A model generated the notes under the pieces. That model did no database searches. It had not been told where the DNA came from and worked only from the letters and a program-made list of their open reading frames with translations. Source: Pseudoalteromonas phenolica (lineage in GTDB: Bacteria > Pseudomonadota > Gammaproteobacteria > Enterobacterales > Alteromonadaceae). From it: 33,469 bases of DNA. The stretch spans positions 1 through 33,469 of the forward strand of contig NZ_PPSW01000023.1 in the NCBI RefSeq assembly GCF_005876835.1, written 5' to 3'. Below, one piece after another: positions 1 through 6,989 of the stretch (positions within the stretch are counted from its first letter, which is position 1; each line of letters starts with the position of its first letter). Position numbers and translations under genes: made by a program.

Positions 1-4
1 TGAT

Positions 5-406
5 TTAGTTGCGCAGAACAACATTCCCATTTCTTTGTATAACTAAACCTGATACCGGAGACCTTACCTCGTAGGTATTTAAACTTTCATTCGATTCAAT
101 AACAGCTAGAAGATCTCCTTTTTTTACCTTATCTCCAATAGTGTAATTAATCGTCTTTATAACGCCATTGTATCTAGCGTTTATCTGAAACAGTTGCTCT
201 ACCCCTATGGTTGTCTTACCATAAACAGAAATTTCTTGATTAAGTCTTCTAGGTGATAACCTAGTTGTTTCTATGCCTACTTTTTCCGACATCTCGTTTT
301 TTATTTTACTTATACTCTCTTCGGAGTCCTCATCACTTGCCCAAACCAATTGAGACAGCGACGAAATCCCTACAAAAATAAATAATGCAATTAAATAGTT
401 TTTCAT
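5..406 (-). pseudogene. RND efflux periplasmic adaptor (CzcB/CusB-like), truncated
   Basis: A 133-residue protein with a signal peptide (cleavage likely after VWA, about residue 23) and then the first half of an RND membrane-fusion protein. The biotinyl-lipoyl half-motif is visible: GDKVKKGDLLAVIESNES, then EVRSPVSGLVIQRNGNV. Intact adaptors are 350-450 residues and continue from here with a G-x-x-V turn, beta-barrel and membrane-proximal domains. This frame stops at TAA (5-7) just after the lipoyl motif. A one-base insertion in the GTTGTTCTG stretch would restore NVGSAQLN, a plausible continuation, so a frameshift is likely. The start is well supported: AGGA about 10 bases upstream of the ATG. 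It is the last visible gene of the leftward metal operon, 52 bp after the TolC-like gene. The pump gene would lie left of the window. The family is secure; whether the gene is a frameshift pseudogene or a sequencing error cannot be decided here. Confidence 0.72.
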
Positions 407-458
407 TTTTTTTCCTAAGTAATTCGATTATCGGTCGAATTAAAAATCAATTTTTAAA

Positions 459-1751
459 TTAAAGTGATAACGCTTCATTCGTTAATTTTTCAATCTCGGC
501 CCCGTAAAACAAAGCAGCAGAAGCAGCATCAATCAGCGTGCGACGAGCGTTTAGTAGTTCTTGTCTAGCTGATACATAGTCAAGATAGCCATTACGACCT
601 TTTTGATAAGCAATTTGGGTATCATCTAGTGCCTGATCTAACATTGGAATTACCGACTGTCTTAGTGCATTTGTCGTCAAAATAGCTTGCTGCCTATTCG
701 AGTATGCTCGCAGCAAATGATTTCTAAGCTTTAATTTCGTTACATCTTTTTCAATGGCAACTTGATCACGCTCAGCTAAGGCACTCGCGATTGCTCCTGA
801 GTTTCGCTTGTCAGCAAATAACGGTAGGCTAAAGCCTGCGACTAAGGCAGTATCATTACTTTCTTGAGAGCGTCTAACCCCTACAGACCACTGAATATTG
901 GCAGTTGACTCAGTTCTGGCTAAACGCAACTCAGCTTCCTTAAGTCGCTCCTCATTGGCGTAAATTTGAATGGCAGGATTTGTTTCTAACTTTGCAAAAA
1001 GCGTCTCAAAATCACTATCATTTCCAAATTGAAATAAATCACCTGTTACCTTCGAGAAGTTCAGCGTTGATTCTCCCCAAAAAGCGGCTAAAGACAGCCT
1101 TAAATATTCTAGGCGTTTCTTTTCTGATTGAGAGGTTAGCTTAGCTTGGGCAATCGCTGCCCTCGCTCGCTTTACCTCAGCATTAGGGGTTGCTCCTGCA
1201 CGATTACGTTCATCAACAACATTGAATGCTTCTTGAGCTAGACTTAACGCATTATCGGCTAATAAGACTCTTTCTTGTGAAGCGAGTACCTCGATAAATT
1301 GTTGAGTAACTTGAGCTATCAAATTTAACGCCTCAACTTCCGTTTTAGCATTCAACAGCTTTTTAGAATTAGAAATAAGTCCAATTCTTGCAGAACGCTT
1401 ATCTCCCATTTCAATCACGGAAGAAAGAGCAATCGTTAATTCAGCACTATCAAATTTATTGAAGTCACCTGAACCTGCAAAGTTCTCAGCTTCTACTTCA
1501 AGCTCAAATGCCGGATTTAAGCTTGCTGTTTGTTCTTGTCCTATTAAAGCTTGTTGCTTGAAATCAAATATTTTTAACTCTGGATTTTGCTTGAGTGTCC
1601 AACGTATTGCCTCTTGCAGGTTAAGCTCCTTTTCAAAAGCGTTAACATTAAATGTTAAAAGCGAAATCATTAAGCACGCAAAATATTTATATCGAGGTGT
1701 TATACACCTCACCTTCGCTACCTTTCGGTGCGGTGATACATTAAGTCTCAT
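459..1751 (-). CDS. TolC-family outer-membrane channel (CzcC-like)
   Basis: A 430-residue outer-membrane efflux protein. It opens with a basic N-region and hydrophobic core ending FNVNA (about residue 39), a long but usable signal peptide. Two OEP repeats follow, with the typical opening LNLQEAIRWTLKQNPEL, a central SLPLFADKRNSGAI (the CzcC-type start of the second repeat) and a long helical C-terminal half ending in YLDYVSARQELLNARRTLID. Such trimers form the outer-membrane exit duct of CzcCBA/CusCBA-type pumps. The ATG at 1751 is preferred over an internal ATG at codon 28 because AGGAAAG lies just upstream of it. It lies between a CzcI-like gene and the truncated adaptor, so it belongs to a heavy-metal RND operon. 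Substrate is not readable from the sequence. Confidence 0.9.
   Translation of the reverse strand: MRLNVSPHRKVAKVRCITPRYKYFACLMISLLTFNVNAFEKELNLQEAIRWTLKQNPELKIFDFKQQALIGQEQTASLNPAFELEVEAENFAGSGDFNKFDSAELTIALSSVIEMGDKRSARIGLISNSKKLLNAKTEVEALNLIAQVTQQFIEVLASQERVLLADNALSLAQEAFNVVDERNRAGATPNAEVKRARAAIAQAKLTSQSEKKRLEYLRLSLAAFWGESTLNFSKVTGDLFQFGNDSDFETLFAKLETNPAIQIYANEERLKEAELRLARTESTANIQWSVGVRRSQESNDTALVAGFSLPLFADKRNSGAIASALAERDQVAIEKDVTKLKLRNHLLRAYSNRQQAILTTNALRQSVIPMLDQALDDTQIAYQKGRNGYLDYVSARQELLNARRTLIDAASAALFYGAEIEKLTNEALSL
1694..1710. repeat. Perfect 7+3+7 inverted repeat in the 5' end of the CzcC-like gene
   Basis: GAGGTGT-TAT-ACACCTC, a perfect palindrome with a 3-base centre, lies within codons 14-20 of the TolC-like gene. 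It could be an operator-like site or an mRNA hairpin close to the start codon. Nothing else supports either role. Confidence 0.4.
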
Positions 1752-1825
1752 GTATACTTTCCTATTAATTTTATTCTATAAAACTGTGGGTGTAGAAGAT
1801 GGCTCTACCTAATTTTCGGGGTAAT

Positions 1826-2182
1826 CTAAGCTAGTTTTGGTGGTCGAAATGGCAAGGATATATAACCTTTTTGCTCGCTAGAAACTATGGTCTCAGCAAG
1901 AGGAAAATCAATCACTTGGTTAGGCTCGGAAGGCACATCTGTATATATGAATAATTGGCAACAACAAAAATTGCACTCATCTACTAACGAGCTGCTATTC
2001 TGGAGCTGAGTAAGCTCCGTAGCTTCTGTTGATTGCTCTAAAACATATGAAGAATTAATTGGCGTAAAAAAAGAAAGATCATCAAAATCATTCGGCGAAC
2101 AAATCACAGAATGTGCTGCGATTAATAGCAGCATCACATATGTTAAATATGTTGTGAAACTAGGTAAGCGTAGAAAGGTCAT
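1826..2182 (-). CDS. Small secreted Cys-rich protein, CzcI-like
   Basis: A 118-residue protein with an N-terminal hydrophobic segment (about residues 11-28, signal peptide or anchor). A cysteine cluster CNFCCC follows near residues 70-75, and it ends FRPPKLA. The order (secretion signal, cluster of metal ligands, about 40 residues, terminal RPP) matches the plus-strand protein at 3980, which has DCHHCGHC and ends LRPPIS. It also matches the general plan of CzcI-type periplasmic proteins found at the head of czcCBA operons. It starts 7 bp after the methyltransferase stop, so translation is probably coupled; no good Shine-Dalgarno is visible. Role inferred: periplasmic metal binding or regulation of the pump. 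Direct sequence similarity to characterised CzcI is too low to see by eye. Confidence 0.55.
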   Translation of the reverse strand: MTFLRLPSFTTYLTYVMLLLIAAHSVICSPNDFDDLSFFTPINSSYVLEQSTEATELTQLQNSSSLVDECNFCCCQLFIYTDVPSEPNQVIDFPLAETIVSSEQKGYISLPFRPPKLA

Positions 2183-2189
2183 TGCAGGT

Positions 2190-2837
2190 CTAACATGCTT
2201 TAATCAATCTAACTGTCCCTAATACAGTAGGAATAGCATCTTGTTCATAAACGTTGACAAACCCCGCTTCTACTATCAATGACGGGAGGTATCCATCCAC
2301 ATTATCTTTTGTCGTTTTAAAACCATCTAAACATTGAACTATTAAGAATAATGCTCGTTGTAAAATGGAGGTCGGCTTGCCCCAATCAGCAATGTACAAT
2401 GCCCCGCTCGGTTTGAGCGTTCTACGAATTTCTTTTAGTGTTGCTATTTTATCTAAACGAGTAAGGTGGTGAAAAAACAAACTCGAAACAGCTATATCAT
2501 AAGAGTTTTCACCAAAAGGCATTTCTTGACCAAAACCTTGTATCAGCGAAATATTGAGTTCTTTCTCACTGAGTTTTTTTCGAAGAATATCTAATGCTGT
2601 TTGGTCAGCATCCAAACCTGTCACCTTAAAATGAGGAAAATTTTCAGCAATTGTTTTTGTTAATGTTCCTGTACCACAGCCCACATCTAACAGTTCATTT
2701 CCTTTGGTTTGAGCTATTTTCTTCACAATTAAACTTTTAAAAAATTTTTCTCGTGTAGTAATTGCAACGATTCTGTCATAGTAACGAGTCAACCAGTGAA
2801 AACGTAACGGAGGTATATAAGGTGTATTTTTTTTCAT
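2190..2837 (-). CDS. Class I SAM-dependent methyltransferase
   Basis: A 215-residue soluble protein with a class I methyltransferase fold: motif I LLDVGCGTGTLT (about residues 49-60), the acidic end of beta2 in VTGLDADQTALD, the post-I segment FGQEMPFGENSYDIAVSSLF, and LKPSGALYIADWG (motif III). This is the UbiE/Methyltransf_11 type. Substrate is unknown. Start: ATG preceded by AGGGAAA. It sits between the CDF transporter and the CzcI-like gene with short gaps, so it is part of the metal operon. Methylation of a metalloid or of a small metabolite is possible, but there is no cysteine set like that of ArsM arsenite methyltransferases. Confidence 0.85.
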   Translation of the reverse strand: MKKNTPYIPPLRFHWLTRYYDRIVAITTREKFFKSLIVKKIAQTKGNELLDVGCGTGTLTKTIAENFPHFKVTGLDADQTALDILRKKLSEKELNISLIQGFGQEMPFGENSYDIAVSSLFFHHLTRLDKIATLKEIRRTLKPSGALYIADWGKPTSILQRALFLIVQCLDGFKTTKDNVDGYLPSLIVEAGFVNVYEQDAIPTVLGTVRLIKAC

Positions 2838-2898
2838 TGTAAATTTCCCTGTCTTGATACTGAATACGTTGCTTTCAAACAGTCATGAATAATGGCTA

Positions 2899-3801
2899 TT
2901 AGTACTTTAACTGTAGAATTCGGCGTGCGCCGTTCAATACAACAAGGGAAATTATTAACCCGATAACTAAGTCTGGATAACGGCTATCTGTCAGCGTCAC
3001 GAGAAGGCCAGCTAAGATAACACCAACATTTGCAATAACGTCGTTGGCTGAAAATATCCAACTCGCTTTCATATGAGCACCATCTTCTTTATTTCTATAA
3101 ATTAAAAACAAACAAGCTACGTTAGCAATTAGTGCAACCCCACCAAATATCATCATCAACGATGAAATCGGTTCACTCCCATAAATAAAACGTCGAATTA
3201 CCTCACTTAAAGCTCCAAGCGCTAAAATAACCTGCAATAATCCAGATATATGTGCTGCCCTTAATTTCAGGCTAACTGTCTTACCAACAGCATATATAGC
3301 TAGTCCATACACAGCAGCATCCGCAAACATATCCAAAGAATCCGCAATGAGTCCGGCAGATTGAGCAATAACTCCGGCGACCACTTCAACAAAAAACATA
3401 ACTCCGTTAATCAATAACAGCCATCTAAGTGCTGACATTTCACTTGCTTTGTTTGATTGATCTAACTTTCTCGCTCTTGCAGCTTCTTTACTGCAACTTT
3501 CACTTGTTGATTCTAGTGAAGCACCTAAATTGAGAGATTGCAGTTTGTTAGTAATCTCATCCAAATTGTCATCATGGAAAACTTTAACTAACCGACTGGG
3601 GATATCAAACTGCAACCCAATAGTTGTGCTAATTCCTTCTATAGCCAGTCGAATTAAACGCTCCTCAGAAGGACAATCCATTTGGGAAACCTTAAAAGTA
3701 CTGACAAACTTTCCGCCAAAATCATCTGAATCGATGTGGTTATTATTCAGGTCATTGCTAGCTGGAGAGGACTGACATTGCCCAGAGCATTTTTCTGACA
3801 T
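2899..3801 (-). CDS. Cation diffusion facilitator with N-terminal HMA-like domain
   Basis: A 300-residue fusion. Residues 1-12 hold a CxxxC pair (MSEKCSGQCQ). Residues 32-100 look like a ferredoxin-like heavy-metal-associated domain whose usual GMTCxxC is replaced by QMDCPSEE, with a single cysteine. From about residue 122 there are six membrane helices of the CDF/CzcD family. The metal site is visible as DSLDMFAD (DxxxD in TM2) and as SANDVIAN in TM5, where N-D replaces the common H/D-xxx-D. The C-terminal cytoplasmic domain of classical CDF proteins is absent; the protein ends right after TM6. Expected role: export of Zn, Cd, Co or similar divalent ions from cytoplasm to periplasm, feeding the RND pump. 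Start supported by GGAAAG. First gene of the leftward operon, with a MerR-type promoter directly upstream. Confidence 0.85.
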   Translation of the reverse strand: MSEKCSGQCQSSPASNDLNNNHIDSDDFGGKFVSTFKVSQMDCPSEERLIRLAIEGISTTIGLQFDIPSRLVKVFHDDNLDEITNKLQSLNLGASLESTSESCSKEAARARKLDQSNKASEMSALRWLLLINGVMFFVEVVAGVIAQSAGLIADSLDMFADAAVYGLAIYAVGKTVSLKLRAAHISGLLQVILALGALSEVIRRFIYGSEPISSLMMIFGGVALIANVACLFLIYRNKEDGAHMKASWIFSANDVIANVGVILAGLLVTLTDSRYPDLVIGLIISLVVLNGARRILQLKY

Positions 3802-3829
3802 AAAATCTTTCCATTAAATATTTTGCACT

Positions 3830-3860
3830 AGTGTAAACTCTATACCAACTATAGAGTCAA
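3830..3860 (-). promoter_or_regulatory. MerR-type promoter/operator for the CDF operon
   Basis: On the minus strand a -35 TTGACT (3855-3860) and a -10 TACACT (3830-3835) are separated by 19 bp, the overlong spacing typical of MerR-family promoters. The spacer is overlaid by a perfect inverted repeat ACTCTATA-N5-TATAGAGT (3837-3857). This arrangement is established for ZntR, CadR, PbrR and CueR type activators, which twist the DNA when metal binds. The promoter points at the CDF transporter, whose ATG is 29 bp beyond the -10. No MerR-family gene is present in the window, so the regulator must be encoded elsewhere. Confidence 0.82.
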
Positions 3861-3979
3861 GAATCTTTATCTAACAATAGATTTATAAAAAGTAATTGTT
3901 TGAACTTGACTGAAATCACTAGCTCCACAGAAAACTATATGCTAACGTTTATATGTTATATTCCCATTAGGTAGTCACT

Positions 3980-4333
3980 TTGAACTTGGCTGTTGCGCTT
4001 AAATTACTGTTAATAGTTTCGATTGTGTTGCAATCGATAACTGCTGTCGCGTCTGCAACTTCACAAAGCCACCAAATAGATATTGAACACATACAAACCC
4101 AACATGATCACAAAAGTGATTTTAAAATTTTTGACGACAATTCAGATGAAAAAGCAGGCCACGACATCAAAGATTGTCATCATTGTGGTCATTGTAGCGG
4201 CAGCCACTTATCTTGGATATTAATTAGCAATTCAAATAGTGCAACAAAGTTATATAACAACAACCTAATACCTTATCAATTCGATCAAACAAAAGAATTT
4301 TTAGACGCTATATTACGCCCCCCTATTTCTTAA
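3980..4333 (+). CDS. Small secreted His/Cys-rich protein, CzcI-like
   Basis: A 117-residue protein, probably starting at TTG (3980); there is no ATG in the region, and the segment from here is a good signal peptide (LKLLLIVSIVLQSITAVASA, cleaved about residue 26). The mature part is rich in His, Asp and Cys: SHQIDIEHIQTQHDH, then DCHHCGHCSGSH, with terminus LRPPIS. This is the plan of CzcI-like periplasmic proteins that head heavy-metal RND operons. It is paired with the minus-strand protein at 1826. It precedes the CzcC-like gene by 84 bp and probably starts the rightward operon. Metal binding is inferred from the ligands. The exact start is uncertain. Confidence 0.65.
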   Translation: MNLAVALKLLLIVSIVLQSITAVASATSQSHQIDIEHIQTQHDHKSDFKIFDDNSDEKAGHDIKDCHHCGHCSGSHLSWILISNSNSATKLYNNNLIPYQFDQTKEFLDAILRPPIS

Positions 4334-4346
4334 ATTTGTAGATTTA

Positions 4347-4392
4347 TAACCATCCATTCATCGATTAAAAATCGGTAAATGGGTTGATGTTT
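4347..4392 (+). other. Imperfect stem-loop between the CzcI-like and CzcC-like genes
   Basis: The 84-bp gap contains a hairpin: CCATT-CAT-CGATT, loop AAA, AATCG-GTA-AATGG (about 4354-4382), with flanking partial complementarity (AACCAT / GTTGATG). There is no clear T-run after it. It may be a processing or attenuation element that separates expression of the small protein from the pump genes. Function is inferred only from position. Confidence 0.35.
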
Positions 4393-4417
4393 ATTAATTA
4401 AAAATTTAAGAAGTCCT

Positions 4418-5635
4418 ATGTATAAATATTTAAAAAATACAGGCGTATGCCTGTCATTTTGCCTGCTTGTAAGCATTTCAAATGCCGCTTACAGCAAGCA
4501 AAAAAGTGAGTCGTGGTTAGACACACAAATAAATAAAGATCCCGAAATAATTGAAGCAAGAGAGTTGTTAATCGCAAGCAATCATCATGCAAAAAGCTTA
4601 ACTCAGGCAATATATAACCCTGAGCTTGACGCAAGTTTTGAGAAAGAAGGTGATTTTAATAACTATTCAATCGGTTTGAGTCAGACCATTGATTTTTGGG
4701 ATAAACGCTCTGCCAATACGTCAATTGGCGAGATAACTCTTTATGCCAGCCAGCAGCACTTATTGAATTTAATCGATTCAAAAAAGGCCGATGCGTTAAT
4801 TGCTTTGACAAATTGGCAATCAGCGAAAGATACTGCACAGCTATCTACGGAGAGAGAAGGTCAACTGCAAACCTTACTTAGTATTGTGGAAGACAAACAA
4901 AAGGCGGGAATACTTGAGCCTCTAGATGCTGAGCTGGTTTACTTAAACTTGTCTCAAGTTTTTAGTGAAATAGCTGAATATCAAATAGAGCTAAAAAATG
5001 CTGAGGTTAAAGTTAAAGAGCTGCTGCCTGATTGGACACCAGAGTTAGCCAGTAAAATCTCTATTGATTTCGATGTTGAAAACTATTCATACAAAGCTGA
5101 ATGGATTGAACAACACCCCCAAGTACAATTGGCTAAAGCAAAATGGAAAGAGCAACAAGCTAAAGCACAACTAACAACCATAGAGAATAAAGCTAATCCC
5201 ACCATAGGGATTAGCGCAGGAAAAAATAGTGACGATAATATCGTTGGCTTAACATTCTCTATGCCTTTGAATATCAGAAATAACTATTCCGATGCTACTA
5301 AAGCGGCATATTCAGAAGCCGTTGCTGCGGAAGCTTATTTCCAATCCATTTATCGAAAACGCTCTTTTGAAGCTCAGGCCAACTATGAATCCCTCATGAT
5401 CAGTAAAAAATACTATCAGCGATGGCAAAACCTTATGCAAAACCGAATTGATAATAGCGCGAGGTTGCTAAACGCTCGTTGGGAGGCTGGAGACATCAAT
5501 ACTTCAGACTATCTAATAGCGTTGAGCCAAAGAGCTGATGGATTGCACTCGGGCATTCAACTAGAAAAACAATTTAGACTCTCTGAAATAGCCTTCATTT
5601 GGAGCATGGGTCAATTATCTAAGTTTAAGATTTAA
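4418..5635 (+). CDS. TolC-family outer-membrane channel (CzcC-like)
   Basis: A 405-residue outer-membrane efflux protein with a signal peptide (hydrophobic VCLSFCLLVSISNAAYS, cleavage about residue 26). It has two OEP repeats: the first begins DPEIIEARELLIASNHHAK with SIGLSQTIDFWDKRSA, the second is marked by VGLTFSMPLNIRNNYSDAT and a long coiled C-terminal helix with WEAGDINTSDYLIALSQRAD. It forms the outer-membrane duct for the adaptor and RND pump encoded directly downstream (53 bp to the next start). It is only distantly similar to the channel in the divergent operon, so the two operons are not a recent duplication. Confidence 0.9.
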   Translation: MYKYLKNTGVCLSFCLLVSISNAAYSKQKSESWLDTQINKDPEIIEARELLIASNHHAKSLTQAIYNPELDASFEKEGDFNNYSIGLSQTIDFWDKRSANTSIGEITLYASQQHLLNLIDSKKADALIALTNWQSAKDTAQLSTEREGQLQTLLSIVEDKQKAGILEPLDAELVYLNLSQVFSEIAEYQIELKNAEVKVKELLPDWTPELASKISIDFDVENYSYKAEWIEQHPQVQLAKAKWKEQQAKAQLTTIENKANPTIGISAGKNSDDNIVGLTFSMPLNIRNNYSDATKAAYSEAVAAEAYFQSIYRKRSFEAQANYESLMISKKYYQRWQNLMQNRIDNSARLLNARWEAGDINTSDYLIALSQRADGLHSGIQLEKQFRLSEIAFIWSMGQLSKFKI

Positions 5636-5688
5636 TTAGTTAAAACGGCAATTAGAAATCTTAAACGTTAAAAGAATATAGGTAAAAA

Positions 5689-6978
5689 ATGAATACATTA
5701 TTTAGCAAAAAATTATTAGCAATAGTAATTAGTGGACTTTTTTTAGGTGGGACATTAAGCGGTGAAGTGTATGCTCTACAAGTAAATACAATTGAACCTG
5801 TAACAGCAAATCCCAAAAAACATAAACACGAACACTCGGAAAGTGAAGAAAATCATGTAGAAGAAGGCCATCAGGAAAATGAAGGCAACCATTCTGAAAA
5901 AGACACAGAACATGACGAACATGGTCACGACCAAGAGAGCAAAAATAAAGAAACTGAAGAGGAACATGAAGAAGGTATTACTCTAAGCCCTCAAAAAATG
6001 TCACTAGCCAATATTAAAGTTCAAAGCATAAGACCTGATTATCAATTCAGTACAATCTATGCGCCCGGAGAGGTCAAAGTAGATGGTTATAGCAGCTATG
6101 TCGTTTCTCCCCGTACCGAGTCAGTGATAATAAGCAGACATACTGCACTCGGTGAACACGTAGAAAAAGGACAAAAGCTGGTCACCCTATTTAGTGAAGC
6201 AATGGCTCAAGCTCAAGCTGACTACTTGATTGCGTCAACTGAATGGCAGCGAGTAAAGAAATTAGGCAACAAAACAGTAAGTGAAAGTCGTTTACTTCAG
6301 GCTCAAACCACATTTAACGCCACATACGGAAAACTTATCGCACTAGGGTTAACTGAAAAAGCGATAAAAGACATATCAAATAAAGACATAACTTCGTTTG
6401 GCCAATATTCGCTAGTAGCTCAGCGAGAAGGAGTAGTTTTACAAGATGACTTCACCCAAGGCCAACGAGTCGATGCGGGTGATACTATCATGCTTTTGGC
6501 AGATGAAAATAAGCTGTGGGTGGAAGCTAAAGTATCACCCAACAAAAAGCTCAATCTATCAATCAACTCTCCGGCAATAGTTAAATTAGAAGGAGAGGAT
6601 TATAAGGCAAAAGTTATTCAGGAAGCCCACACGATTGATCCCATCACTAGAACTCGAATCATTCGCCTAAGTGTTAATAATGCAGATGACAATCTCCATT
6701 CAGGCATGTTTGTTAAAGTATATTTTCAATTTGCCACTGAACAAAAAGTTATGGCTGTTCCAGAAGAAGCTTTAATTAGAAGTGCGGACGGAGACTGGAC
6801 CGTCTTTGTTGAGGATCATCCCGGTGAATTCAAAGCGAAAGAGGTTGAGTTAGGTCGTGCACTAGGTAATTTCAGAGAAATTTTTGGTTTAGAAAGTGGT
6901 ACTCGTGTGGTAACTCAAGGAGCGTTTTTTGTTGCTTCTGAAATAGCTAAAGGCGGATTTGATCCGCATAACCATTAA
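5689..6978 (+). CDS. Heavy-metal RND periplasmic adaptor (CzcB/CusB-like) with His/Glu-rich domain
   Basis: A 429-residue membrane-fusion protein. After the signal peptide (about residues 1-29) comes a strongly charged segment, residues about 42-98, with repeated HEH, EEGH, HDEHGHD and EEEHEE groups, a likely low-complexity metal-binding tail. The adaptor core follows: barrel-sandwich halves (HTALGEHVEKGQKLVTLFS; SLVAQREGVVLQDDFTQGQR), a short helical hairpin between them, a beta-barrel (LWVEAKVSPNKKL, DPITRTRIIRLSV) and a membrane-proximal domain (MAVPEEALIRSADGDWTVFV). It links the RND pump to the outer-membrane channel and may deliver periplasmic metal. The next gene starts 11 bp later with AAGGAGAG, consistent with a three-gene efflux operon. 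Confidence 0.93.
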   Translation: MNTLFSKKLLAIVISGLFLGGTLSGEVYALQVNTIEPVTANPKKHKHEHSESEENHVEEGHQENEGNHSEKDTEHDEHGHDQESKNKETEEEHEEGITLSPQKMSLANIKVQSIRPDYQFSTIYAPGEVKVDGYSSYVVSPRTESVIISRHTALGEHVEKGQKLVTLFSEAMAQAQADYLIASTEWQRVKKLGNKTVSESRLLQAQTTFNATYGKLIALGLTEKAIKDISNKDITSFGQYSLVAQREGVVLQDDFTQGQRVDAGDTIMLLADENKLWVEAKVSPNKKLNLSINSPAIVKLEGEDYKAKVIQEAHTIDPITRTRIIRLSVNNADDNLHSGMFVKVYFQFATEQKVMAVPEEALIRSADGDWTVFVEDHPGEFKAKEVELGRALGNFREIFGLESGTRVVTQGAFFVASEIAKGGFDPHNH

Positions 6979-6989
6979 GGAGAGACGCT

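Noticed and set aside
1459..1812. 117-residue plus-strand frame
   Set aside because: Antisense of the CzcC-like gene's signal peptide and N-terminus; Ser/Cys-rich shadow.
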